A stretch of 64,000 nucleotides of DNA from CALUOB01 sp944322305 (GTDB lineage Bacteria > Actinomycetota > Coriobacteriia > Coriobacteriales > Coriobacteriaceae), in assembly GCA_963931605.1 (NCBI GenBank), contig OZ007031.1:496001-560000 (forward strand), read 5' to 3'. The position numbers were made by a program, and so were the translations under genes. Positions 51,101-60,409 of the stretch are shown here, piece after piece. The notes under the pieces were generated by a model. That model did no database searches. It worked only from the letters and a program-made list of their open reading frames with translations, and was not told where the DNA came from. How positions within the stretch are numbered: position 1 is the first letter of the stretch; every line of letters begins with the position of its first letter.

Positions 51101-51826
51101 TTACCGCTCCTCCTCGTCCAAGTGCGCGCGGACCGCCTGCGAGGCCGTGCCGTAGCTGAAGCCCTTGCCCATGAGAAAGCGCACGAGTTTTTCGTACGCA
51201 CGCTGCTCCGGCACGCTCTTTTTGGCGAGAAGCGTCGCGGCGCGGGCGAGGTCGTCCTCCTCGGTGAAGAATGCCTCGGGATAGCCCTCTAGCACGTCTG
51301 CGCACACGCCGCGCACCTTGAGCTCGCGCTCGATGCGGCCACGTCCCCACCCTTGGCGCTTCTTGCGCTCGATGAAGGACGCGGCGTACCGCGCGTCGTC
51401 GATGAAGCGGCGCGCAACGGCCTCCTCAACGCAGGGTTCGGCATACTCGGGCAAAAACCCCAGGGTTTCAAGTTTTTTCAGCGCCTCGGTGCGCGTGAGG
51501 TCGCGGCGCTCAAGGGCAGCCACGAGCTCGCGCATGCAGGCGGTGCGCTCGCGTGACGCCAGCGTGGAGAAGAACTCCTCCTTCTCAAGCGGGAGGGGGA
51601 TCTCCTTCGCGTTGAGGAAGCGCCCTGCCGCTTGGGGGAACTTAAGCGAGAGGACCGCGCCGGTGTCGAGCGTCACGGTAAGGTCGGCCTTGGGCTTGCG
51701 CTTGCCCATGCCGAAGGACGTGCGGGCGGGAAAGCACACCTTATACGAGGTTACGTATGCCTCCCCGTCCGTCAGCTCGTCCGCAAGCGTGGATACGGCG
51801 CCTGCCGCCTCGAAGCCCGCCGGCAT
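51101..51826 (-). CDS. recX: Regulatory protein RecX
   Basis: Small helical protein that inhibits RecA filament growth and ATPase. Three-helix RecX repeats are visible in the C-terminal two thirds: ALKKLETLGFLPEYAEPCVEEAVARRFIDDARYAASFI and RKKRQGWGRGRIERELKVRGV (in pieces), preceded by an N-terminal extension of about 90 residues. The length is 241 aa. It starts three bases after the recA stop and is co-transcribed with it under SOS control. Confidence 0.9.
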   Translation of the reverse strand: MPAGFEAAGAVSTLADELTDGEAYVTSYKVCFPARTSFGMGKRKPKADLTVTLDTGAVLSLKFPQAAGRFLNAKEIPLPLEKEEFFSTLASRERTACMRELVAALERRDLTRTEALKKLETLGFLPEYAEPCVEEAVARRFIDDARYAASFIERKKRQGWGRGRIERELKVRGVCADVLEGYPEAFFTEEDDLARAATLLAKKSVPEQRAYEKLVRFLMGKGFSYGTASQAVRAHLDEEER

Positions 51827-51829
51827 ACC

Positions 51830-52915
51830 TTACGCCTCCGCAGCCTCTACGGCGTCGCCGGTTGTTTCGTCGTCGGCAAACTCCAGGCCGCAGGCGACGC
51901 GCACCTTGTGCTCGATCTCGTCGGCGAGCTCGGGATGCGTGCGCAGGAACTCCTTCGCCGCCTCGCGACCCTGGCCCAGGCGCTCGGTGTCATAGGTGTA
52001 CCAGGCACCCGACTTCTTCACGATGTTGCTCTCGACACCCATGTCGAGCAGCGACCCCTCTTTGGAGATGCCGGTGCCGTACATGATGTCGAACTCGGCC
52101 GCGCGGAACGGCGCCGCCACCTTGTTCTTCACGACCTTGGCGCGCACGCGGTTGCCCACGACCTCCTGGCCCTGCTTGATGCTGTCGATGCGGCGGATGT
52201 CGATGCGCACCGAGGAGAAGAACTTGAGCGCGCGGCCGCCCGTGGTGGTCTCGGGGTTGCCGAACATGACGCCGATCTTCTCGCGCAGCTGGTTGATGAA
52301 GATGCAGGTGGTTTTGGACTTGGCGAGCGAGCCGGCGAGCTTGCGGAGCGCCTGGCTCATGAGACGGGCCTGCAGGCCCACCGTGGTGTCGCCGATTTCG
52401 CCCTCGATCTCGGCGCGCGGAACAAGCGCGGCCACCGAGTCGATCACGATGACGTCGATGGCGCCGGAGCGCACGAGCATGTCGCAGATCTCGAGCGCCT
52501 GCTCGCCGTAGTCGGGCTGAGAGATGAGCAGGTCGTCGATGTCCACGCCAATGCGGGCTGCGTAGCCCGGGTCGAGCGCGTGCTCGGCGTCGATGAAGGC
52601 CGCCACGCCACCCGTTGCCTGGGCCTCCGCCACGATCTCGAGCGCAAGCGTGGTCTTACCCGAAGACTCCGGGCCGTAGATCTCGATGATGCGGCCGCGC
52701 GGAACGCCTCCGATGCCCAGCGCGGCGTCCAGTGCGAGCGAGCCGGTGGGAATGGCCTCGACCTCGAGCTCGGGGCCGCCGTCGCCGTAGCGCATGATGG
52801 ATCCGCTGCCGAACTTCTTAACGATCTCGGCCTTGGTGAGATCGATCATCTTGTCGCGTTCCTCGCCCGTGGTACGCTCATGCACAGTGCGCACGGGACC
52901 TGAGTTCTTAGCCAT
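51830..52915 (-). CDS. recA: Recombinase RecA
   Basis: Forms filaments on single-stranded DNA for homologous recombination and triggers LexA cleavage. Walker A GPESSGKTT, the Walker B-like VIVIDSVAAL, loop 1 GDTTVGLQARLMSQALRKL and the NQLREKIGVMFGNPETTTGGRALKF block are all present. I choose ATG 52915 (361 aa): AAGGAG lies seven bases upstream. The ATG at 52936 would leave a leader of only about six bases after the predicted transcription start. The promoter contains a perfect LexA box. Confidence 0.97.
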   Translation of the reverse strand: MAKNSGPVRTVHERTTGEERDKMIDLTKAEIVKKFGSGSIMRYGDGGPELEVEAIPTGSLALDAALGIGGVPRGRIIEIYGPESSGKTTLALEIVAEAQATGGVAAFIDAEHALDPGYAARIGVDIDDLLISQPDYGEQALEICDMLVRSGAIDVIVIDSVAALVPRAEIEGEIGDTTVGLQARLMSQALRKLAGSLAKSKTTCIFINQLREKIGVMFGNPETTTGGRALKFFSSVRIDIRRIDSIKQGQEVVGNRVRAKVVKNKVAAPFRAAEFDIMYGTGISKEGSLLDMGVESNIVKKSGAWYTYDTERLGQGREAAKEFLRTHPELADEIEHKVRVACGLEFADDETTGDAVEAAEA

Positions 52916-52948
52916 TGCCTGCTCCTTGTCCGCCATGATTGCATCCTT

Positions 52949-52977
52949 ATACTATTCGAACGGTTGTTCGCTGTCAA
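52949..52977 (-). promoter_or_regulatory. recA promoter
   Basis: On the minus strand, -35 TTGACA (52972-52977), a 17-base spacer and -10 TAGTAT (52949-52954). The spacer contains the LexA box, the same layout as the LysM gene promoter. Confidence 0.9.
52958..52969. promoter_or_regulatory. LexA box of recA
   Basis: GAACGGTTGTTC flanked by C and G, giving CGAAC-N4-GTTCG, the Gram-positive LexA consensus. Confidence 0.92.
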
Positions 52978-53214
52978 CAGCTCACGCCCATCCTATCGCC
53001 TGGATCCAACCAAAACCTGTCAATACGCCCAGCGTGCCCTTGGCACAAGCTTGCCCAAATCTGGCACGATTCCAACCATGCTGAAAAACACCTGGTAGCG
53101 AAGCGGCTCGATGTCGTGAAAGTCCATTGTGTGAAAAGCAAGGCAGGCAAGAAGGCTGTACCGCACATGAAAGATGCACAACCTAAGGCAGCAAGGCAAG
53201 CGAGAAGACCCTGC

Positions 53215-53748
53215 TTACTTCTCCTCCTTGAGCCCCTCGAGCAACAGGTTCAGCGCGAAGAGCGCTGCCGCCTGGCGCACCTCGGTGCGGGTGCCCGCGA
53301 AGCGGCGCGCATGGGTCTGGGTGCCTGCGGAGGTGGCGAGCCCGAAGTACACGGTACCCACCGGGTCGGCAGCGGTGCCGCCCGTGGGGCCCGCGTAGCC
53401 GGTGACGCTCACCGCCGCGTCGCTGCCGAAGAGCCGGCGCGAGCCCTCAGCGAGTTCGCGCGCCGTCTGCGCAGACACCGCCGTGTGCTCGGCCAAAGTC
53501 TTCTCGGAAACGCCGAGCACCTTGTGCTTGATAGCGTCGACGTAGGTGACCGCGCCGCCCAGCAGCACCTCGGAGGCGCCGGATACCGCGCCCAAGGAGC
53601 TCGCCACCATGCCGGCCGTGCACGACTCGGCGGTAGAGACGTGCAGGCCGCGCGCGGTACCAAGGGAGATCACCTGCTCAGCCGCGCAGGTAAGATCATC
53701 GGCGCACACAGACGCAGCGTTGGAGCGCGGATGCTCGGAACCAGCCAT
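53215..53748 (-). CDS. pncC: CinA C-terminal domain protein (nicotinamide-nucleotide amidohydrolase type)
   Basis: 177 residues containing only the C-terminal CinA/PncC amidohydrolase domain: STAESCTAGMVASSLGAVSGASEVLLGGAVTY, then LAEHTAVSAQTA and SVTGYAGPTGGT. The family deamidates NMN to NaMN. The N-terminal MoCF-like domain of full CinA is absent, as in stand-alone PncC proteins. It lies between pgsA and recA, the usual cinA-recA neighbourhood. The gap to recA (52970-53214) shows no other gene. Confidence 0.9.
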   Translation of the reverse strand: MAGSEHPRSNAASVCADDLTCAAEQVISLGTARGLHVSTAESCTAGMVASSLGAVSGASEVLLGGAVTYVDAIKHKVLGVSEKTLAEHTAVSAQTARELAEGSRRLFGSDAAVSVTGYAGPTGGTAADPVGTVYFGLATSAGTQTHARRFAGTRTEVRQAAALFALNLLLEGLKEEK

Positions 53749-53761
53749 GGTCGCACGCCTC

Positions 53762-54373
53762 CTACACGCTGAAGACGATGGCGCGCGAGCGCCAGAAGTA
53801 CTGAACGCCCGAGATCACGGTAAGCACCACGGCCGCGGCCATGAGCACATGCCCCACCAACAGCAGCGAGGCGGCCCCGGGGATAGAGAAGCTCACCATC
53901 ACGTCGTTGAACAGGTACAGGCAGATGGACACCATCGTGGTGGCGGTCTTCCATTTGCCGAGCTTGTCGGCTGCGATGACCACGCCGTTGGCGCTCACCA
54001 CCATGCGCAGCGCGCTCACCAGAAACTCGCGCACCAAGATGATGAAGACCACCCAGAAGCTCAAGGTACCCTGCTCGATGAAGATGAGCAGGGCGGAGAA
54101 CACGAGGAGCTTGTCGGCGATGGGGTCGAGGAACTTGCCGAAGTCGGTGATCTCGTGGCGCGAGCGCGCAAGGTAGCCGTCGACCTTGTCGGTCAGGCTC
54201 AGCGTGAGGTAGATGAGAAACGCCAGCACGTCGAAGATCCCCGTGCTCAGCCCCAGCGTGCCGTCGGGAAGGGTTGCCAGCACCATGTAGACGGGGATGA
54301 ACAGGATGCGCACGCAGGTGACGATGTTGGCCGGCGTCCAGATGCTCGTCAGCTCTTTTTGAGTATCGCTCAT
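53762..54373 (-). CDS. pgsA: CDP-diacylglycerol--glycerol-3-phosphate 3-phosphatidyltransferase
   Basis: Makes phosphatidylglycerol phosphate. The CDP-alcohol motif DGYLARSRHEITDFGKFLDPIADK (in pieces) is complete, with the opening WTPANIVTCVRILFIPVYM and about five hydrophobic helices. The length is 203 aa. The rimO-pgsA-cinA-recA order is a frequent grouping, which supports pgsA over other CDP-alcohol enzymes. Confidence 0.93.
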   Translation of the reverse strand: MSDTQKELTSIWTPANIVTCVRILFIPVYMVLATLPDGTLGLSTGIFDVLAFLIYLTLSLTDKVDGYLARSRHEITDFGKFLDPIADKLLVFSALLIFIEQGTLSFWVVFIILVREFLVSALRMVVSANGVVIAADKLGKWKTATTMVSICLYLFNDVMVSFSIPGAASLLLVGHVLMAAAVVLTVISGVQYFWRSRAIVFSV

Positions 54374-54376
54374 GGC

Positions 54377-55717
54377 TTATTTCACCACATGTCCTATCAG
54401 CTCGTAGCAGAAGCTGTCCGTGAATTCACACGTTACCATATCACCAACGCGCGCGTCTGTGACGTCCAAATGCACGGCGCCGTCGGAATCGGGGGCTTGG
54501 AACCACGCGCGGCCCACGAACTCAGGGCCGTCGTCCGTCTCCTCCACGCCGTCGATAATGACCTCCGCGCGCTCGCCAACGTGCGCGGCGGTAGCGGCGA
54601 AGCCCAGCGACTCGGCCAAGTCCATGAGCGTCTGGGTGCGCTCGCGCTTGGTCTCCTCATCAACCTGATCTGCCATGCGTGCCGCCAGCGTACCGTCCTC
54701 CCGCGAGTAGGCGAAGACGCTCGTGTAGTCGAAGCCCACGCGGTCGAGGAAGTCAACGAGCTCGGCCGCCTCCTCGTCCGTCTCGCCGGGAAAGCCTGCC
54801 ATGGCCGTGGAGCGCAGCACCATGCCGGGAATCTCGGCGCGCAGGCGCGCAAAAAGCGCCTCAAGCTCGGGCGCCGACCCGCTGCGGCGCATGGCCGCGA
54901 GGATCCGCTCGTTGCAGTGCTGGATCGGGATGTCGATGTAGGGCAGCACCTCGGGGGTGTCGCGGATGGCGGCGATGAGCTCGTCGGTCATGCCCTCGGG
55001 CTGCAGGTACAGCACGCGCACCCACACGCGCTCCGGGCGAACCGCCTCGGCCACCGCGCACAGAAGCTCGGCGAGCGTGCGGGGACCGGGGACGTCGTCG
55101 GAGAAGTCGGTGCCCCAGATGCCGGTGTCCTGGCCGATGAGCACGATCTCGCGCACGCCGCCCGCCACCAGCTCGCGGACCTCGGCGATGATGTCGTCGG
55201 CCGGGCGCGAGGCGTAGCGCCCGCGGATATAGGGAATCGCGCAGAAGCTGCAGAAGCGGTCGCAGCCGTCGGAGATCTTCACGTAGGCGCTCGCCGCGGT
55301 CACGGTGCGCAGCGTGTCGGGAATGAACGGGGGCTCGGCGCGGCGCGTCCCCACCACGGCGTCCACGCGCGAGACGATGTCGTCCTCCTCGTCCGTGCGC
55401 ACGAAGGCGGCAACCTCCGGCAGCTCCTGGGGAAGCTCGTCGCCGTAGCGCGACGGCACGCATCCGCACATCACGATGGGCACGGAGCGCACGCCGTCGG
55501 CGACCTCCTCGGCCAGCTCGATGGTGGCGGTGACGCTCTCCTCGGTTGCGGAGGCGAGAAACGAGCAGGTGTTCACGATGACGCAGCTCGCCTCGGCCGG
55601 CTCTGCGGCCTCCGCGTAGCCGGCAGCCGTGAGCCGGGCGCGCATGCGGTCGGTGTCCACCTCGTTTTTGGCGCAGCCCAGCGTGATGTAAAAGACAGAT
55701 CCCAAAGCCTCAGACAT
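54377..55717 (-). CDS. rimO: Ribosomal protein S12 methylthiotransferase RimO
   Basis: Radical-SAM enzyme that methylthiolates an Asp of ribosomal protein uS12. The N-terminal cluster cysteines are LGCAKNEVD, NTCSFLASA and MCGCVPSRY, the radical SAM triad is GCDRFCSFCAIPYIRGR, and a C-terminal TRAM domain follows. LGCAKNEVD and NTCSFL distinguish it from the MiaB at 46414. The length is 446 aa. pgsA starts three bases after its stop. Confidence 0.95.
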   Translation of the reverse strand: MSEALGSVFYITLGCAKNEVDTDRMRARLTAAGYAEAAEPAEASCVIVNTCSFLASATEESVTATIELAEEVADGVRSVPIVMCGCVPSRYGDELPQELPEVAAFVRTDEEDDIVSRVDAVVGTRRAEPPFIPDTLRTVTAASAYVKISDGCDRFCSFCAIPYIRGRYASRPADDIIAEVRELVAGGVREIVLIGQDTGIWGTDFSDDVPGPRTLAELLCAVAEAVRPERVWVRVLYLQPEGMTDELIAAIRDTPEVLPYIDIPIQHCNERILAAMRRSGSAPELEALFARLRAEIPGMVLRSTAMAGFPGETDEEAAELVDFLDRVGFDYTSVFAYSREDGTLAARMADQVDEETKRERTQTLMDLAESLGFAATAAHVGERAEVIIDGVEETDDGPEFVGRAWFQAPDSDGAVHLDVTDARVGDMVTCEFTDSFCYELIGHVVK

Positions 55718-55757
55718 GGTTCCTCACATGACAGGTGAAAGCGGGCGGGAGCCCGGC

Positions 55758-56255
55758 TTAGCGGTAGTTCACGTACTGCAGGGGCTGACCGTAGTCTTGG
55801 TCGCGCAAAAAGGCGATGACCTGCTGCAAGGTGTCGCGCGACGGCGAGCTCACGCGCAGCTTGTCGGACTCGATGGTGACCTTCACCTTGAGCTTGGTGC
55901 CCTTGATGTCCTTGTTGATCTTCTTGGCGGTGTCCTGGTCGATGCCCTCCACGATGCGGCCCACGATGCGCACGCTGCCGCCCGAGGCAGCCTGCGGCTC
56001 TGCCCACGAGACGCTCTTGAGGTCGACGCCTCGCTTGACGAACTTGCTGTTGAGGATGTCGATGACCTGGCGCGCCACGAAGTCGGCCGGGGCGGTTACG
56101 GTGAAGGTCTTCTCGGGCTTGGAGAGCTCGATCGCCGCGCCCGACCCCTTGAGGTCGTAGCGCTGCGTGAGCTCGCGCGCGGCCTGCTGGTAGGCGTTGT
56201 CGACCTCCTGCATGTTCACCTGGGAAACGACGTCGAAGCTGGAATCCTTGGCCAT
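55758..56255 (-). CDS. YajQ family nucleotide-binding protein
   Basis: 165 residues of the YajQ/DUF520 family: the opening SSFDVVSQVNMQEVDNAYQQAARELTQRYDLKGS (in pieces) and the closing VSSPSRDTLQQVIAFLRDQDYGQPLQYVNYR. Two ferredoxin-like halves. Some homologues bind cyclic-di-GMP; the role here is unknown. GAAAGGAG precedes the ATG. Confidence 0.92.
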   Translation of the reverse strand: MAKDSSFDVVSQVNMQEVDNAYQQAARELTQRYDLKGSGAAIELSKPEKTFTVTAPADFVARQVIDILNSKFVKRGVDLKSVSWAEPQAASGGSVRIVGRIVEGIDQDTAKKINKDIKGTKLKVKVTIESDKLRVSSPSRDTLQQVIAFLRDQDYGQPLQYVNYR

Positions 56256-56279
56256 AGCTGGCTCCTTTCAGGTAAGGAT

Positions 56280-56300
56280 GCGGGGCGCGAGACGCCCCGC
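56280..56300 (-). terminator. GC hairpin between the RodZ-like gene and yajQ
   Basis: GCGGGGCG pairs with CGCCCCGC (8 bp, 5-base loop) just after the RodZ-like gene stop. There is no T run, so it may be a weak terminator or a processing stem. Confidence 0.5.
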
Positions 56301-56322
56301 GGTTACATGGCGCTCGGCTCTG

Positions 56323-57651
56323 TCACGCCGCGCTGTCGGTATCGCCGGCGTCGGTGCCTGAGCTGTCTGTCCCGGCGTCCTCGCCGGTGCCGGCAGAGCC
56401 GGAGGCAGCGGGCTGCGGCACCTCCACGGAGATGCGGCTCACTCCGGCGCTCTTGCGGTCGAAGCTGAGCTCCTCGCCGTTCTCGGTCACGGTCACGGCG
56501 TCGGACTTGTCCACGCGAATCTCGAAGGACTCGGTGGGCTCGTACTCGCGCGAGAAGGGCCCGGCGGTTTGCGAGGCGTACACAGACTTGCCGTCCACGG
56601 TGATCTCCATCCACACCGACACGCCGCTTTCGACCTCCACGCCGATCACGGTCGGCTCGGCTGCTTGGTCGGCATCGGCGTCGCCGCCAGCGTCTGAGCT
56701 GCTCGCGCCGGAGCCTTCCTCACCGTCGGCGGCGCTGTCCGCGTCGGAGCCGTTTGCCGCGTTGGCGTCGCCGGCGTCCTCGTCGGATGTCTGGGCATCC
56801 GCGTCAGCGTTCTTGTCGCTGGCGCTCTCGCCGTCCGCGCTCCCTGCGCCGCCGGCGTCTGTCTGCGCGGCCGCCGGCTGGTCAGAGCTCGCGCCGTTCT
56901 CAGGCTGCGCGGTGCAGCCCCGCACCGCCAGCACGACAAGCACCACCAGCAGGGCGAGAACAACCACCCCGCCTATGATGAGCAGGCGCGGATCGAGCCC
57001 GAAACCCGCCGACGCGCTCCCCCGCCGTGTCCCGCGACCGCCGGCGGCACGGGAGGAGCGGGAGCCGGCCTGGCTCCTGCCCGCACCTGGGTGCGCACCG
57101 CTGCGCGAAGAACCACGTCCGCCGCGGTTGCGCGCGCCGGTGCCGCGGCTCTGCCCGCCGCGCGCGGAGCCCGCACGGGAAGCTCCGCGCCGGGTCGGGT
57201 CGGCCGGTGCGAACGAGTTGCGCGGTAGCGTGCGCGTGGCATCCGAGCCGTGCACAGCCTCGTAGTCGGACACGTAACCCGCCTGCGGGGGGCGCCCGAC
57301 GCCGCGGGTGCCGGCCAGACGCGAAGGCGCCGTCCGCGTCCCGCCGGACGAGCGCACCGTGGTCTCCATCACCGCGCCCTGGTAGCGCCCCGCGTGGGTC
57401 CGGGCGCTCTTCTCGAACTCGTAGAGGTCGTCGAAGTAGGCGTCGATGACCTCGCGGGGGTTGAGCCCCAGGTAGCGGGCATAGCTGGAGATCATGCCCT
57501 GAGCGTAGCCGCGCGGAGGCATCTGGGTGAACTCGCCGTTCTCGAAGTACTCGAGGATCTGCGGGCGGATCTTGATGACGTTGGCGACCTGCTGAATCGA
57601 CATCCCCAGCTGGCGCCGGCGATTGAGGAGCATCTCGCTGAACCGAGCCAT
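56323..57651 (-). CDS. RodZ-like helix-turn-helix membrane protein (DUF4115)
   Basis: 442 residues: an N-terminal HTH (about 1-75: LLNRRRQLGMSIQQVANVIKI, YFENGEFTQMPPRGYAQGMISSYARYLGL), a Gly/Arg/Ser-rich linker (about 110-215), one membrane helix (about 222-245, LLIIGGVVVLALLVVLVVLAV), a low-complexity Asp/Ala/Ser stretch of about 75 residues, and a DUF4115 beta domain (VSVWMEITVDGKSVYASQTAG). The topology matches RodZ, which links MreB to the wall machinery; the mreB status is not known here. The long acidic external stretch is unusual. It lies directly after ftsK. Confidence 0.85.
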   Translation of the reverse strand: MARFSEMLLNRRRQLGMSIQQVANVIKIRPQILEYFENGEFTQMPPRGYAQGMISSYARYLGLNPREVIDAYFDDLYEFEKSARTHAGRYQGAVMETTVRSSGGTRTAPSRLAGTRGVGRPPQAGYVSDYEAVHGSDATRTLPRNSFAPADPTRRGASRAGSARGGQSRGTGARNRGGRGSSRSGAHPGAGRSQAGSRSSRAAGGRGTRRGSASAGFGLDPRLLIIGGVVVLALLVVLVVLAVRGCTAQPENGASSDQPAAAQTDAGGAGSADGESASDKNADADAQTSDEDAGDANAANGSDADSAADGEEGSGASSSDAGGDADADQAAEPTVIGVEVESGVSVWMEITVDGKSVYASQTAGPFSREYEPTESFEIRVDKSDAVTVTENGEELSFDRKSAGVSRISVEVPQPAASGSAGTGEDAGTDSSGTDAGDTDSAA

Positions 57652-57660
57652 AGGCCTCTC

Positions 57661-60408
57661 CTAGTACGCGCCGTCCATCTGCGCCTCCAGCCGCTTGAGC
57701 TCCTCAAGCCCCTCGGGGTCGAGGAGCACCTCGCGCGGTTTCGAGCCGTCAGGAGGGCCGACGATACCCTTCTCTTCAAGCATGTCCATTATTCTACCAG
57801 CTCGCGCGTAGCCGACCTTGAGTCGGCGCTGCAAGCCGGAGGTAGAGCCCAAACCCGACTCGACCACCACCTGCGCGGCCTCCCACACAAGCGGGTCGTC
57901 CTCCCCCGCCTCGTGGGCGGCAGCCGAGCCCGAGCCCATGGCGGGGGTCACGGCCGAAAGGATCTCCTCGTGGTACTCCGGATCGCCCTGCTCCTTCCAG
58001 AACGCCACGATCTGGGCGATCTCCTCGTCCGAGACGTAGCAGCCCTGGATGCGCTTGGGCTTGCCCCAGTCGACCTTGGAGAAGAGCATGTCGCCCAGGC
58101 CGATGAGCTTCTCGGCGCCCACCTGGTCGATGATGACGCGCGAGTCGATGCCGGTGGCCACCTTGAAGGCGATGCGGTTGATGATGTTGGCCTTGATGAG
58201 GCCGGTCACCACGTCGGAGCTGGGGCGCTGCGTGGCCACGATGAGGTGGATGCCCGCCGCGCGGCCCAGCTGGGCGATGCGCACGATCGAGGCCTCGACG
58301 TCCTTGCCCGCCACCATCATGAGGTCGGAGAGCTCGTCGATGATGATGACGAGGTAGGGCATCTTGTCGGGCGGGTTGTCGTAGCCCTCGTAGGCGCCGG
58401 CGGCCTGCTTCTTGTTGAAGGTGCCGATGTTGCGCACGTTCAGACGCTCGAAGATCTTGAGGCGCCGCTCCATCTCGGCCACGCCCCACGACAACGCGCT
58501 GGCGGCCTGCTTGGGCTCGGTTACCACCGGCACGTACAGGTGCGGCAGCCCGTTGTAGCCCGAAAGCTCCACGCGCTTGGGGTCGACCATGATGAGGCGC
58601 ACGTCCTCGGGCACGGCGCGCATGAGGATCGACGAGAGGATGGCGTTGATCATGACCGACTTGCCCGAGCCGGTGGAGCCGGCGATGAGCAGGTGCGGCA
58701 TCTTGGCGAGGTCGGCGATGACCGGCGCACCCTCGACGTCGCGGCCGATGGCGAGCTCGAGCGGGCCGCCCTTGGCGAAGGGCAAAACGTCGCCCAGGCT
58801 CACGGTCTGACGGGTGCGGTTAGGAACCTCCACGCCCACGAGCGAGGTGCCCGGAATGGGGGCGAAGATGCGCACCGCCTCAGCGGCCAGCGAAAGCGCG
58901 ATGTCATCCTCGAGGTTCTGGATCTTGCTGACGCGCTCGCCCTCGCCCATCTGCACCTTGTAGGTGGTGACGGTGGGGCCGGCGATAAGCCCGACCACGC
59001 GCGCCTGCAGGTTGAACTCCGCGAGCGTGGACTGCAGGCTCGCCGCGGTCTGCTCGAGCTCGGTGCGGTCGACGGCGGAGGTGGCGGACTGCGGGTTGTG
59101 CGCGAGAAGCCCCATGGGCGGCAGCCCCGCCGCAGCGGTCGCCACGGCCTTGGCCGCTCGCTTGGCGCCGCGCGCCACCGCGTTGCCCGTGCCCTCGGGG
59201 GTTTGCGCGGCGATCTTCTCCTGCGCCTGTACGGCCTGCGAGGCCGCCTGCTTGAGGAAGTCGGGCACCACGATCTCGTCGCCGTCTTCCACCGGCCGGC
59301 TCGCTTCCGCCGCGGCCCGCGCCGGCTTGGACGGCTTCTCGGCAGGAGGCTCCGCGGGAGCCTGCTTCTGCGTGGCAGCGGGCGTCTCGGACGCAGCCGC
59401 CGTGGCGCGCGCCTTCTTGGAGCGCGGGGCACGCTTGAGCAGGCGCGTGGGGGCGGTGCCCTCCTCGTCGTCTGAGAGCACGGTGTCCATCATCGGAAAC
59501 GACTCGTCAGCGCCGTCGTCGGCAAAGGGCAAAAGCGTGGTTGCCGCCTCGTCGGCCGGGACGTCCTGCTCAACCTGCACGAAGGGGTCCTCACCGTAGT
59601 CCACCCCGACGTTGCGGTCGATCACGGTGGTCATGCGGTTGCCGAGAAACGCCGTCTCGCTCGCATCGAAAAGCCGCCCTTGGCCTCCTGCGGCGGGAGC
59701 CGGCGCGGCACCTGCCGCCTCGACCCCGCCCCACGGGGCGTCGTTGACCTCGGGACGGCGGCGCTCCACAAGCGCGGCCACGCGGTCGCGCGCCCCGGCG
59801 ATAACGTCGCCGATGGAAAGGCCGAGCACCACGAAGCCGGCAACCACCACGCCGACGAGAATCACCGCGGCGATGACCGTGCCAAAGGCGGCTTTGAGCC
59901 CGTAGGCCACGAAGGCCCCGACGTAGCCGCCCGAGGCGGCCAGGTGAGCGTAGCCGAAGAAGGTGGTGCGCATCATATCCTCGGAGGCCCCGGGGCCGGC
60001 TACCCCCGTGCCGACGAACAGGGCGAGCAGCGAAAGCACGCCCACGAACACCAGCGCGCCGCCGCAGACGCTGCGCGCGCGCACGGGAAACCCGCTGCGC
60101 ACGAACAGCAGCGCCGAGGCGGCGAGCAACAAAAACGGTATGAGGTAGGCGCCCAGGCCGAAGCCCGCGTGGAAAAACGACGCGATGGCCTGGGTGAGCG
60201 GTGCGGTCGAGGGGGCGACCACGGCGATAAGCGAGGCCACCGCCACGACGGCGATCCCGAGTGCCACCAGGTCGCGCGCGGTGCCCTCCCCTACGAGCGG
60301 GCTTGGGTTTTCCTCGGGCGCCTGCCGTGATGCGCGGAGCGGGGCCGCAGGGGCCCCGCCTCTCTTACCTTTTGATGCTGCTGCGTTTGAGCTGCGTTTC
60401 TGAGCCAA
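57661..60408 (-). CDS. ftsK: DNA translocase FtsK/SpoIIIE
   Basis: Septal motor that pumps DNA and resolves chromosome dimers. Four N-terminal membrane helices (about 45-200), an Ala/Pro-rich linker (about 215-470), the alpha-beta motor with Walker A GSTGSGKSVMINA and Walker B VIIIDELSDLMM, and a C-terminal winged-helix gamma domain (VVESGLGSTSGLQRRLKVGYARAGRIMD) for KOPS-like recognition. The length is 915 aa. rnj ends two bases upstream, so the genes are co-transcribed. Confidence 0.96.
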   Translation of the reverse strand: MAQKRSSNAAASKGKRGGAPAAPLRASRQAPEENPSPLVGEGTARDLVALGIAVVAVASLIAVVAPSTAPLTQAIASFFHAGFGLGAYLIPFLLLAASALLFVRSGFPVRARSVCGGALVFVGVLSLLALFVGTGVAGPGASEDMMRTTFFGYAHLAASGGYVGAFVAYGLKAAFGTVIAAVILVGVVVAGFVVLGLSIGDVIAGARDRVAALVERRRPEVNDAPWGGVEAAGAAPAPAAGGQGRLFDASETAFLGNRMTTVIDRNVGVDYGEDPFVQVEQDVPADEAATTLLPFADDGADESFPMMDTVLSDDEEGTAPTRLLKRAPRSKKARATAAASETPAATQKQAPAEPPAEKPSKPARAAAEASRPVEDGDEIVVPDFLKQAASQAVQAQEKIAAQTPEGTGNAVARGAKRAAKAVATAAAGLPPMGLLAHNPQSATSAVDRTELEQTAASLQSTLAEFNLQARVVGLIAGPTVTTYKVQMGEGERVSKIQNLEDDIALSLAAEAVRIFAPIPGTSLVGVEVPNRTRQTVSLGDVLPFAKGGPLELAIGRDVEGAPVIADLAKMPHLLIAGSTGSGKSVMINAILSSILMRAVPEDVRLIMVDPKRVELSGYNGLPHLYVPVVTEPKQAASALSWGVAEMERRLKIFERLNVRNIGTFNKKQAAGAYEGYDNPPDKMPYLVIIIDELSDLMMVAGKDVEASIVRIAQLGRAAGIHLIVATQRPSSDVVTGLIKANIINRIAFKVATGIDSRVIIDQVGAEKLIGLGDMLFSKVDWGKPKRIQGCYVSDEEIAQIVAFWKEQGDPEYHEEILSAVTPAMGSGSAAAHEAGEDDPLVWEAAQVVVESGLGSTSGLQRRLKVGYARAGRIMDMLEEKGIVGPPDGSKPREVLLDPEGLEELKRLEAQMDGAY

Positions 60409-60409
60409 A

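Noticed and set aside
52974..53168. Short minus-strand frame upstream of recA
   Set aside because: No start signal or homology, and it would overlap the recA promoter region.
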